From JADFUS01 sp964600025 (GTDB lineage: Bacteria > Bacteroidota > Bacteroidia > Bacteroidales > Rikenellaceae), in assembly GCA_964600025.1 (NCBI GenBank), contig CAZRHJ010000021.1, positions 1 to 33,544 of the forward strand: a stretch of DNA of 33,544 nucleotides, read 5' to 3'. Positions 23,072 through 30,241 of the stretch are shown in pieces (position 1 is the stretch's first letter; each line of letters starts with the position of its first letter). The notes below the pieces were generated by a model that saw only the letters and a program-made list of their open reading frames with translations, was not told where the DNA came from and ran no database searches. The translations under genes were made by a program, and so were the position numbers.

Positions 23072-23650
23072 ATGGAAAACACAGAATTATATATACGCTT
23101 TGAGGCTAACCTAACTCAGAGTTTACTGAAATATTGCAAAGATATGTCTATGCTTGGTTCTCAGCTTTTGGAGGTAGAAGAATTGGAAGAGGCTTGGGAA
23201 ACTATGTCGGCTGAATATATGGCAGATGCAGTACCTAATGTAGTTGAATATCCACTTGTGGCACTTGCTTGGGCAGGATATTTGGGGATTGGCTCTGCTC
23301 ACTTATGGGACGAGGATTGGGCAAAACATAGCAATGCCACAAAACTATACACTAAAATGCAAAGTCCACGAGGGTTTGACGAAATGGACGAATATATCAT
23401 TCAGGGTATGTTAAAGATAGTTTTGGACTCAACAGAGGCTAAAAAAATAGAAGATACACTACGAGGTTGTGCGGATATTGCACGTACACTAATTCGCAAA
23501 GAGGGTTTTCTCCCTCAGACCAAAGAAGCATTTTTTGTATTCTCGCACGCTTGCAAAATTATATTCAAAATAGGAGTTTCAATGGAACTATACCGACTTG
23601 GCTACAAATACGAGAAAGTTGTAGTAGATGTGCCACAAACTCTATCATAA
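23072..23650 (+). CDS. Conserved-looking hypothetical protein, all-helical, cytoplasmic
   Basis: 192 residues. I do not recognise a family. The sequence looks mostly helical and soluble: acidic N-terminal helices (SQLLEVEELEEAWETMSAEY), a central aromatic segment (YPLVALAWAGYLGIGSAHLWDEDW) rich in Trp and Gly that could bind a ligand or pack as a core, and C-terminal helices (FFVFSHACKIIFKIGVSMELYRLGY). There is no signal peptide or clear membrane helix. It is a real gene by its long frame, even codon use like its neighbours, a -7 element before it and a strong terminator after it. It is monocistronic between mdh and the convergent phosphate block. No function is proposed. Confidence 0.8.
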   Translation: MENTELYIRFEANLTQSLLKYCKDMSMLGSQLLEVEELEEAWETMSAEYMADAVPNVVEYPLVALAWAGYLGIGSAHLWDEDWAKHSNATKLYTKMQSPRGFDEMDEYIIQGMLKIVLDSTEAKKIEDTLRGCADIARTLIRKEGFLPQTKEAFFVFSHACKIIFKIGVSMELYRLGYKYEKVVVDVPQTLS

Positions 23651-23685
23651 ATTAATATTGCTATCCGATAAAAATTTCAAACAAT

Positions 23686-23727
23686 AATTCCCTCCATTTT
23701 TAGCAAAAAACTAAAATGGAGGGAATT
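23686..23727. terminator. Bidirectional terminator between convergent genes
   Basis: A long stem of about 17 bp with one bulged T: AATTCCCTCCATTTT at 23686-23700 pairs with AAAATGGAGGGAATT at 23713-23727, around a CAAAAAAC-type loop. It lies between the stop codons of the plus-strand gene ending at 23650 and the minus-strand gene ending at 23749. T-rich sequence follows on the plus strand (TAATTTTAT), and on the minus strand the far side reads ATTGTTTG. Confidence 0.8.
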
Positions 23728-23748
23728 AATTTTATATTTAAATATATA

Positions 23749-24741
23749 TTATTTTTGTGCTTTTACAAAAGTAGATTTTTGCATCTCAAACAAAATTCTT
23801 CCATCGTGAAGCCTAATCCACGAACGGAAATCTGCTTTGCCTTCGATTAATTCAATTACCCTTGCTCCATTGCCCTCAATCAGCGAATTATATTCTGTAT
23901 TTCCGCCACTGAATCTACCATATCCAAGCACTATTCCGTAAAGTGAAGTAACATAGTCATTGTCGTGGTCGTGTCCTACAAATACACCCATAATATCTTT
24001 CTGTTGCAACATCTCGGCAAACAATCCAGTATTAATTCTTGGTGCACAAGCCTTCTCGTATCTATATCCCAAAAATCTACATTTCTCGTCCGAGGCAGCT
24101 TGATTAAACTCAGGAAGTGGAATATGAAAAAATGCAAGTGATGGCACTACTCTACCATTTTGTGCAATTAATTTGTTGCTTTGTTCTTTGTACCACTGAA
24201 TTTGTGAAGTACTTATCCAAGCATAACCTTTTACAATATTCTTGATAGGCGAATAGCTATGAGAGTCAAAACAATACAAATAAGACTGGGGTTTATTATC
24301 CCTACCCATTACTGGCAAAATATAATTTGAAAACCCATCTAATCCTTTCTGTGTAAAACCCTTATTACCGCTAAGCGATTCAATGATTTTTTGAAGCTCT
24401 TGAAGAGATGTCCCTTGTTCATCATCGTGATTTCCCCAAGTTACACAAAAATTCAAATTACGTTCCAAAACTGGCTCTAATACTTCTCGCAAAGACTTTT
24501 CTGCGGGAGCATTATATATCAAATCACCTGTAAAAATCACAAAATCAGGTTTTTCTGTATCCAAAACCGAACGCATATTTTGAAGTGCAGCTTGGGATTC
24601 TTTAACACCTGTTTTGTAGTGCAAATCAGTGAATTGGACTATTTTGAAAAGTCCTTTTTCATTAAATTTAAGGCTTTGAGCCTCAACTCTTAGCACGCCA
24701 ATAACAAAGGCTATGCAAAGAAATAGATGTAAGTTTTTCAT
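23749..24741 (-). CDS. Secreted calcineurin-like metallophosphoesterase (Dcr2/purple-acid-phosphatase-like)
   Basis: 330 residues with a signal peptide cleaved near residue 21 (LCIAFVIGVLRVEA). All metallophosphatase motifs are visible in order: FTDLHY (D-x-H, about 37-40), FTGDLIYN (GD, about 71), WGNHDDEQG (GNHD, about 100), FFHIPLPEF (about 206) and VGHDHDND (GHxH, about 255). These residues hold two metals that activate water for phosphate-ester hydrolysis. The enzyme should act in the periplasm or outside the cell. It is the last gene after phoR-mgsA, 15 bases from mgsA, so it probably belongs to the phosphate-starvation set and frees phosphate from organic esters. The substrate is not determined by the sequence. 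Confidence 0.88.
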   Translation of the reverse strand: MKNLHLFLCIAFVIGVLRVEAQSLKFNEKGLFKIVQFTDLHYKTGVKESQAALQNMRSVLDTEKPDFVIFTGDLIYNAPAEKSLREVLEPVLERNLNFCVTWGNHDDEQGTSLQELQKIIESLSGNKGFTQKGLDGFSNYILPVMGRDNKPQSYLYCFDSHSYSPIKNIVKGYAWISTSQIQWYKEQSNKLIAQNGRVVPSLAFFHIPLPEFNQAASDEKCRFLGYRYEKACAPRINTGLFAEMLQQKDIMGVFVGHDHDNDYVTSLYGIVLGYGRFSGGNTEYNSLIEGNGARVIELIEGKADFRSWIRLHDGRILFEMQKSTFVKAQK

Positions 24742-24756
24742 TTATTTAAAGTTTGT

Positions 24757-25197
24757 TTATCTCTCAAAAGCAACATATTTTTGCTCGGTTGGAACATAAT
24801 TTTCGTCGTCCCACAAAGTACTGCTCAACATCAAATCAGCACTATAACGATTACAAGCAATAGGCACATTATGCAATCGACACTGACGCAAAAGCATTTG
24901 AATATCTGCCTCGTGAGGCTGAGCATTAAGGTCGTCAATCAAAAATATGGCAAGATTAATTTCTTTGCGTACCACCATTGCTGCAATTTCTGCATCTCCT
25001 CCAAGAGGGCCAGAGTTCATACATTGAATATCTGCTTCAAATCCTTTTTTTGCGTATTCATTTTTGATTAACGAACCAGTAGTACCAGTACACACCAAAG
25101 AATGTTTGCACAAATATTCTGCGTTATACAAAGCCCATTCTACCATATCCGCTTTGCGTCTATCGTGAGCAACTAATGCGATTTTTAATTTTTTCAT
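24757..25197 (-). CDS. mgsA: Methylglyoxal synthase
   Basis: 146 residues, the normal length. Active-site elements match the known enzyme: IALVAHDRRK near residues 6-15 (His, Asp, Lys), CTGTTGSL near 37-44 (phosphate-binding Thr pair), MNSGPLGGDAE near 60-70 with the catalytic aspartate of GGD, LIDDLNAQPHEADIQ near 86-100, and NRYSADLML. It converts dihydroxyacetone phosphate to methylglyoxal plus inorganic phosphate, and family members are inhibited by phosphate. One oddity is that the usual D-P-L-N loop reads D-D-L-N. The gene lies 7 bases after phoR and 15 bases before a secreted phosphatase, inside the phosphate block, which fits a phosphate-releasing bypass of glycolysis under starvation. 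Confidence 0.93.
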   Translation of the reverse strand: MKKLKIALVAHDRRKADMVEWALYNAEYLCKHSLVCTGTTGSLIKNEYAKKGFEADIQCMNSGPLGGDAEIAAMVVRKEINLAIFLIDDLNAQPHEADIQMLLRQCRLHNVPIACNRYSADLMLSSTLWDDENYVPTEQKYVAFER

Positions 25198-25204
25198 AAA
25201 TAAT

Positions 25205-26914
25205 TTATTTTTTTAAACTGAATACAACTTCTAATCCTCCCTCAGTCAGGTTACTCGCTTTGACAGTTCCATTGTGAAACGCAATAGCATTTTTGACTAT
25301 TGATAATCCCAACCCACTGCCACCATCTCGGCGTGTTCTGCCCTCTGTTGGGCGATAAAATCTCTCAAATATTTTTTCAAGATGTTCGGGAGCAACTCCA
25401 AAACCATTATCTCTGACCGAAAAGTAATGAAAATTATCGTCAGAATAAATATTTTGTATATTTATTTTTGTATCTGTCGAAGAATATTTAAGCGAATTAT
25501 CAACCAAATTCCTAAAAATAGTATATATCAAATTATAGTTTCCTTTTAATACAAAGTCCTGTGTAATAGCATTTTCGACAAGTGCATTTTGTTTTTGTAT
25601 TCTTGCAGAAAATTCAATTTTTATATCCTCAATTATTTCAGATAATTTGAGTTCTTGAATCTGCAAATTCTCTTTGTTTGACTCTATTTTTGAAAGTTCC
25701 GAAACATCACGAACTAAATCTGCCAGACGCAAACTTTGCTTGTATGCTTTTTGGATAAACTGCGTACGAGTAGCCTCCGACATAGATTGTGTCGAAACTA
25801 TTGTTTCTAAATACCCTGTAATGCTTGCTATTGGGGTACGTAGCTCGTGCGAGATATTATTTGTCATTTCGAGTTTCAAACGGCGATTATTCTCCTGTGC
25901 AGAAATATCGTCTATGGTAATTTCTATACTCTTGTCCTCAAAAGCAAAGGCACGTATTGCATAGTGTGAAACTCCAAAATTAAGCACTTTGTCGTAATCC
26001 AAAACAACATTATTTTGAGAAAAATCTTTGATTGCCTCAACACACTCACTTAACTGCTTAGTTTCCCATAAATCCTCGGCACGTAAAGATTTATTTGCAG
26101 AAATTTTGTTCAAAAAAGCATTAAAAAGCGTATTAGAATAAATTAAATTTAGGTCTTTATCGAAGAATGCCAAACCTATATTCAAATGCGAAAAATGCTT
26201 TATCAATCTCTCTTTTTCGGTTTTTATAAGTTCTTTGTCATTTTGTATTTGCATATAGTTGCGTTTTAGTGCATCTCCAATAGCTCCTAATTCGCTGTCT
26301 GGAAAACTAACTCCAAGCGTCGGGTCTTGCGAGAATCTACGAAGTGCTATAAGCGATTTGCTAAATTTGCCAGAGATAAGCACAAACATAGAAATTGCTA
26401 CAACAAAGAAAAACAACACCAAATAAATATCTAAATTATCAGCCCTAAGCATAAGTTTAAGGTTTACGTTGTAGGGCAAAGCCATACGTACAAAATAACC
26501 TTCAAAATATGTGGATTGATAAAGATAATCGTCGTTGGTAGAAACCGAGTATCTCAGTGAATTTGATTTTTTATTTTTGATAGATTCTTGAATTTCGGGT
26601 CGCAATAAATGGTTTTCCATTTTTGATACATCTTCCACAAAATTATCAAACAAAACCCTACCTGTTTTGTCAATTACCGTAAGTCGAATTTGGTCTGGAA
26701 GATACTCAAATAGTTGTCGGTAGTCTATACTATCCAATGTTTTATTCTGCTCAGAAATATAGTTTTGTGCCACAAGCGTAAACGCCGTCAAACGATTGAG
26801 AATATTCTCTCGTTTAGCAGTTTTCTCTCTCTGATATTGCAAACTTACAATCACTACCGTAAAGAGTATCAATACGGCAGATATATTTAAAAAAAGTCTT
26901 TTTTTATAATTCAT
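25205..26914 (-). CDS. phoR: PhoR-type membrane sensor histidine kinase
   Basis: 569 residues: membrane helix at about 9-26, an extracytoplasmic domain of about 130 residues (SEQNKTLDSIDYRQL...TVIDKTGRVLFDN), a second helix near 163-182, a HAMP-like linker and a PAS domain at about 240-330 (GLAFFDKDLNLIYSN). The phospho-acceptor histidine is in NNISHELRTPIASITGY. The ATPase boxes are RNLVDNSLKYSS (N), RDNGFGVAPEHLEKIFERFYR (G1/F) and GGSGLGLSIVKN (G2). It would phosphorylate the regulator encoded upstream and, given the pst genes, sense phosphate status through PstSCAB-PhoU. A 243-base gap with a repeat element separates it from the regulator gene, so it may be partly uncoupled from it. mgsA follows by 7 bases. 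Confidence 0.88.
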   Translation of the reverse strand: MNYKKRLFLNISAVLILFTVVIVSLQYQREKTAKRENILNRLTAFTLVAQNYISEQNKTLDSIDYRQLFEYLPDQIRLTVIDKTGRVLFDNFVEDVSKMENHLLRPEIQESIKNKKSNSLRYSVSTNDDYLYQSTYFEGYFVRMALPYNVNLKLMLRADNLDIYLVLFFFVVAISMFVLISGKFSKSLIALRRFSQDPTLGVSFPDSELGAIGDALKRNYMQIQNDKELIKTEKERLIKHFSHLNIGLAFFDKDLNLIYSNTLFNAFLNKISANKSLRAEDLWETKQLSECVEAIKDFSQNNVVLDYDKVLNFGVSHYAIRAFAFEDKSIEITIDDISAQENNRRLKLEMTNNISHELRTPIASITGYLETIVSTQSMSEATRTQFIQKAYKQSLRLADLVRDVSELSKIESNKENLQIQELKLSEIIEDIKIEFSARIQKQNALVENAITQDFVLKGNYNLIYTIFRNLVDNSLKYSSTDTKINIQNIYSDDNFHYFSVRDNGFGVAPEHLEKIFERFYRPTEGRTRRDGGSGLGLSIVKNAIAFHNGTVKASNLTEGGLEVVFSLKK

Positions 26915-27019
26915 AGTTTTTGTTTTTTATTTATTGCTCTGGGATAGAAAATTAAAAAAATCATTATAATTGACTAAGCAATACTTTTATTTGTAGGGGG
27001 GCTTGGAAAAATGATTTTT

Positions 27020-27161
27020 AAAATTTTTATCTTTCAAGAATCATACAAATTTCTAATAAATTCGCATCTCTTAGGATATTTTGCATATATAACGTAGCGT
27101 ACCGACGTACGTAAGTTAGGAGCATAGGCGAAATATACAAGATAGGCGAGTTTCGTTTTTA
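27020..27161 (+). repeat. Palindromic repeat family, copy 2, between regulator and kinase genes
   Basis: It shares with the other copies the TCTCTTAGGATATTTTGC left part, AACGTAGCGTAC, the CGTACGTAAGTTA centre and the AGATAGGCGAGTTTCG right end. The interior is about 8 bases shorter (GCATATATAACG in place of the GCTGATGGTCATAACG form). The terminal GTTTCGTTTTTA runs into the coding strand: bases 27159-27161 (TTA) are the stop codon of the response-regulator gene on the minus strand. Most of the 26915-27158 gap is this element. The rest is AT-rich with a six-G run at 26996-27001. Confidence 0.78.
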
Positions 27162-27845
27162 ATTTTCGTTAAAACAATAACCATACCCCGAGCGATTTTC
27201 TATCATAGAACCCACCTCTCCAAGTTTTTTGCGTAAACGAGCCACGTGAACATCAACCGTACGTTCCAAAACATAACTATCTCCCTTCCAAACATAGTCC
27301 AAAATATCTTGACGTTCAAATGTTTTTTTGGGACTTGAAACCAACAAAACAAGGATTTGATATTCTGTTTTGGTAAGTAATATTTCCTCGTTATTAACAT
27401 AAACACGTTTTGCAGTTGGGTCTATTTTTAGACCAGCAAACTGCATTTCTTGCTCTGGTGCTTGACGGTATCTCATTTCACGACGTATGATAGCTGCCAC
27501 TCTTGCCAATACTTCTTTTACGGAAAATGGCTTGATAATATAATCATCTCCACCTGCCGAAAAACCTGTAAGCATATCATTTTCGGTAGTTTTGGCAGTC
27601 AAAAACACAATAGGAACAGAAAGTTTCAATTCTTTACGTATTTTGTCTGCTACTTTTAGACCAGATATTCCGCCCATCATAATATCCAACAATACAAGGG
27701 AGCATTGCGAAGTAATTTTGGATAATGCCTCCTCGCCACTCTCTGCCGTTATTACCTCATAACCCTCACTTTCGAGATTAAAGGATAGTATTTCACGAAT
27801 ATCCTCCTCGTCATCTACTACCAAGATTTGAATTTTATTTTTCAT
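27159..27845 (-). CDS. phoB: PhoB-type response regulator (OmpR family)
   Basis: 228 residues from the ATG at 27843-27845 (MKNKIQILVVDDEED). An upstream frame extension lies wholly within phoU and lacks receiver-domain sequence. The receiver domain, about 1-120, has the acidic pair in VVDDEED, phospho-acceptor aspartate in VLLDIMM, Thr in FLTAKT and Lys in YIIKPF. The C-terminal winged helix, about 135-228, has KIDPTAKRVYVNNEEILLTKTEYQIL and TVDVHVARLRKKLG, the OmpR/PhoB recognition helix. The start overlaps the phoU stop by 11 bases. With pst genes upstream and a PhoR-type kinase downstream, it is the likely activator of phosphate-starvation genes. Its stop codon is supplied by repeat copy 2, so the last codons lie next to a mobile-looking element. 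Confidence 0.88.
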   Translation of the reverse strand: MKNKIQILVVDDEEDIREILSFNLESEGYEVITAESGEEALSKITSQCSLVLLDIMMGGISGLKVADKIRKELKLSVPIVFLTAKTTENDMLTGFSAGGDDYIIKPFSVKEVLARVAAIIRREMRYRQAPEQEMQFAGLKIDPTAKRVYVNNEEILLTKTEYQILVLLVSSPKKTFERQDILDYVWKGDSYVLERTVDVHVARLRKKLGEVGSMIENRSGYGYCFNEN

Positions 27846-28509
27846 CTTGTTCATAAGTCTGAAATTTATGCTTAATATCTTTACCGTCAATAATATAAAT
27901 AGCTGCCTCGGCAATATTTGTTGCATTATCGCCAATTCGCTCTAAGTTTGTAGCAATAGCATTTAGTAGTAGTGAAGACTTCACAGACGCCACTGGTTCT
28001 GCACCTACAAGCGACTCACAAATCTCTTTGTTCAGAGTATTTACTCTAACATCTGTAATCATAACCTCTGCCGCAACTCTATTGTCTTTACATACTATTG
28101 CAAAGATAGCATTTTTAGTCATATTATCAACATAGTCCAACATTGTCAATAGTTTTATTTTAGTATTTTTATAAACCACCGAATCATTTTCTATGTTTTC
28201 CATAAACTGACACACATTTAGAGCGTGATCTGCAATTCGCTCCATATAGTTGGTGATATCATAATAGGCTATAATTTTTCGCAAATCGGTAGCTCGTGGA
28301 GAATACAAAACAATACTGCTTATCACCTCACTTCTTAGCTTCACTTCCAAACTATCTATCATACGCTCATTGTCCTCTACACTGCCAATATATTTTTGTG
28401 CCAACGTCTGGTCGTCTATTATTTGTTTACAGTAGTTGAGCTGTTGAAAAACTGTTTTTGCAAGGACATCAACGTCTTTTTTTATTCTATCAAATGCGAT
28501 ATTACTCAT
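27835..28509 (-). CDS. phoU: Phosphate signalling regulator PhoU
   Basis: 224 residues, nearly all helical, with the two-fold PhoU repeat: RIKKDVDVLAKTVFQQLNYC at the start, RATDLRKIIAYYDITNYMERIADHALNVCQFM in the first half and LLLNAIATNLERIGDNATNIAEAAIYIIDGK in the second. The E-R-I-A/G-D-x-A metal-site motif is present in both halves. PhoU links transporter activity to the histidine kinase and normally keeps the phosphate response off when phosphate is plentiful. It acts at the inner cytoplasmic face with PstB and PhoR. It lies between pstB and the regulator gene; a 104-base gap carrying a truncated repeat separates it from pstB, and it overlaps the regulator gene by 11 bases. Confidence 0.93.
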   Translation of the reverse strand: MSNIAFDRIKKDVDVLAKTVFQQLNYCKQIIDDQTLAQKYIGSVEDNERMIDSLEVKLRSEVISSIVLYSPRATDLRKIIAYYDITNYMERIADHALNVCQFMENIENDSVVYKNTKIKLLTMLDYVDNMTKNAIFAIVCKDNRVAAEVMITDVRVNTLNKEICESLVGAEPVASVKSSLLLNAIATNLERIGDNATNIAEAAIYIIDGKDIKHKFQTYEQDEK

Positions 28510-28555
28510 ATAATTATTTTGTTTAATGTTATTAATTTTATTTCTAAAAAAAGTT

Positions 28556-28608
28556 AAATTTTTATCTTTCCGAAATCTTACAAGTTTCGTTTTTAGCGGA
28601 CAACACTA
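28556..28608 (+). repeat. Palindromic repeat family, copy 3, hairpin deleted
   Basis: The left-end sequence AAATTTTTATCTTTCCGAAA, followed by TCTTACAAG, is joined directly to the right-end GTTTCGTTTTTAGCGGACAA. The roughly 100-base hairpin core found in copies 1b and 4 is missing. The element lies in the pstB-phoU gap, ending 5 bases before the pstB stop codon. Without the hairpin it should not impede transcription from pstB into phoU. Confidence 0.72.
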
Positions 28609-28613
28609 ATATT

Positions 28614-29402
28614 TTAACCGAAATTACCTGTCAGATATTCCTCTGTGCGTTTGTTTTTGGGAGTGGTAAACATTGTTCGAGTATCTCCATACTCCACTGC
28701 CTCGCCCAAATACATAAACATTGAATTGTCTGAGATACGTGCAGCTTGGGACATATTGTGAGTAACTATCATAATCGGAAACTTTTGTTTGAGTTCCAGA
28801 ATTAGTTCCTCGATTTTTGCAGTAGCTATTGGATCGAGTGCAGATGTTGGTTCGTCCATCAACAAGAGTTCTGGGTGAAGAGCAATAGCTCGTGCAATAC
28901 ATAGTCTTTGTTGCTGACCTCCCGACAAAAACGAACCACGTTTGTTTAGCGAATCTTTGACCTCAGTCCAAAGTCCCACACTCTGCAATGAATTTTGAAC
29001 AATCTCTTCACGTTCGATTTTTGAGAGTTTAAGACCATTTAGAGTATAACCTGCAACAACATTTTCGGCAATGCTCATAGTAGGAAATGGGTTTGGACGC
29101 TGAAACACCATACCTGCCATACGGCGAGTTTCTATTGGGTTCATTTTCAAAATATCTTTGCCTTTGAGTATAATCTCCCCACTTACCGAAATCTCTGGAT
29201 AAAGTTCGTGCATTCGGTTTATGGCACGTAGCATTGTACTTTTGCCACAACCCGAAGGCCCCATTACTGCTGTAATTTGTTTATCAAAAATTTGTGCATT
29301 CACGTTTTTTACAGCAAAAGTCCCTTTTGAATAACTCACAGATAAATCTGTAAGCGAAAGTACTACATCATTTTGTATTGAATTTATTAATTGATTTTCC
29401 AT
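28614..29402 (-). CDS. pstB: Phosphate ABC transporter ATP-binding protein PstB
   Basis: 262 residues with the complete ABC ATPase set: Walker A GPSGCGKST near residue 53, Q-loop in VFQRPNPFP, signature LSGGQQQRLCIARA near 153, Walker B LLLMDEPTSALD near 176 and the switch histidine in VTHNMSQAARISD. The VFQRPNPFPTMSIAENV and YLGEAVEYGDT segments are typical of PstB rather than other importers. It powers phosphate uptake through PstA/PstC at the inner membrane. Its ATG lies inside the last codons of pstA (16-base overlap), so translation is coupled. About the first 16 residues (MENQLINSIQNDVVLS) are a short extension ahead of the usual start of the fold. Confidence 0.96.
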   Translation of the reverse strand: MENQLINSIQNDVVLSLTDLSVSYSKGTFAVKNVNAQIFDKQITAVMGPSGCGKSTMLRAINRMHELYPEISVSGEIILKGKDILKMNPIETRRMAGMVFQRPNPFPTMSIAENVVAGYTLNGLKLSKIEREEIVQNSLQSVGLWTEVKDSLNKRGSFLSGGQQQRLCIARAIALHPELLLMDEPTSALDPIATAKIEELILELKQKFPIMIVTHNMSQAARISDNSMFMYLGEAVEYGDTRTMFTTPKNKRTEEYLTGNFG

Positions 29403-30241
29403 TTTTTAGCTATTTGATTAGAAATTATATTAAGTGTTAGTACCAAGAAAAGTAGTATTATAGAGCAACTCCATATCATTCCGACTAAGTTAGGGTCGTT
29501 GTAGAATTCCCAAATAATTAGAGGTATTGCAGACATTGGGTCTGTCAAATCCCAACTAATTATACTGCTTCCAAGTACGGTAAGCATTAGTGGTGCAGTT
29601 TCGCCCGCAACCCTCGAAACAGACAATAATATGCCTGTAAATATCCCCCCAAAAGCAGAAGGCAGAATAACTTTAAACACTGCCTGAGTATTTGAACAAC
29701 CCAAAGCCAAAGCAGCTTCACGCATAGACTGCGGTATCATTTTAAGAGTTTCTTCGGTTGAACGAATTATCATTGGGAGCATCATAATCACAAGTGCCAC
29801 TGCGGCAGCCAATCCAGAGTACGAACCCATTGGTCGCACCACCCAACTATATGCTATCAAACCTACCACTATCGACGGTACGCCTTGTAATAAATCCGCA
29901 ATAAATCTAATTACCCCAGCATACTGACTTTTTGGGTTTTCCCACAGATAAACTCCAATCAATATCCCAATAGGAATAGCAAGTAGTGAAGCACAAAGCA
30001 CTATCATCAGAGTTCCTATAATACCTGTTGCAATACCTCCCGGAATAATATCTCCTTCGGCAAGAGCCATTGCAGCTTCCCACGAACTTGGAGTTTTCTC
30101 CGTAAAAAATTCCCAACTTATTTGGCGATAACCTTTGCTTACTACATCATAGATAATAGATAACAAAGGCAGTGATACAACAAAAGAAAAAACACATACC
30201 AATACCAAAAAAAATCTATCTTTTATATATCTCAATCTCAT
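29387..30241 (-). CDS. pstA: Phosphate ABC transporter permease PstA
   Basis: 284 residues with six hydrophobic helices. The family loop that touches PstB is in RSTEETLKMIPQSMREAALALGCSNTQAVFKVILPSA (EAA motif). The N-terminal helix (FFLVLVCVFSFVVSLPLLSIIYDVV) is followed by the periplasmic stretch EFFTEKTPSSW, and GGIATGIIGTLMI is also typical of PstA. With PstC it forms the phosphate channel in the inner membrane. The start overlaps the pstC stop by one base (TAATG) and the stop overlaps pstB by 16 bases, so the transporter genes form one coupled operon. Confidence 0.95.
   Translation of the reverse strand: MRLRYIKDRFFLVLVCVFSFVVSLPLLSIIYDVVSKGYRQISWEFFTEKTPSSWEAAMALAEGDIIPGGIATGIIGTLMIVLCASLLAIPIGILIGVYLWENPKSQYAGVIRFIADLLQGVPSIVVGLIAYSWVVRPMGSYSGLAAAVALVIMMLPMIIRSTEETLKMIPQSMREAALALGCSNTQAVFKVILPSAFGGIFTGILLSVSRVAGETAPLMLTVLGSSIISWDLTDPMSAIPLIIWEFYNDPNLVGMIWSCSIILLFLVLTLNIISNQIAKKWKIN

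Noticed and set aside
26996..27001. Run of six G in an AT-rich gap, a possible slippage (phase-variation) tract
   Set aside because: It is short, non-coding and not within a recognisable promoter, so no effect can be argued.
27846..27935. N-terminal extension of the PhoB-type regulator
   Set aside because: The extension is antisense-free phoU coding sequence in another frame and adds 30 residues absent from receiver domains; MKNKIQILVVDDEED is a normal start.
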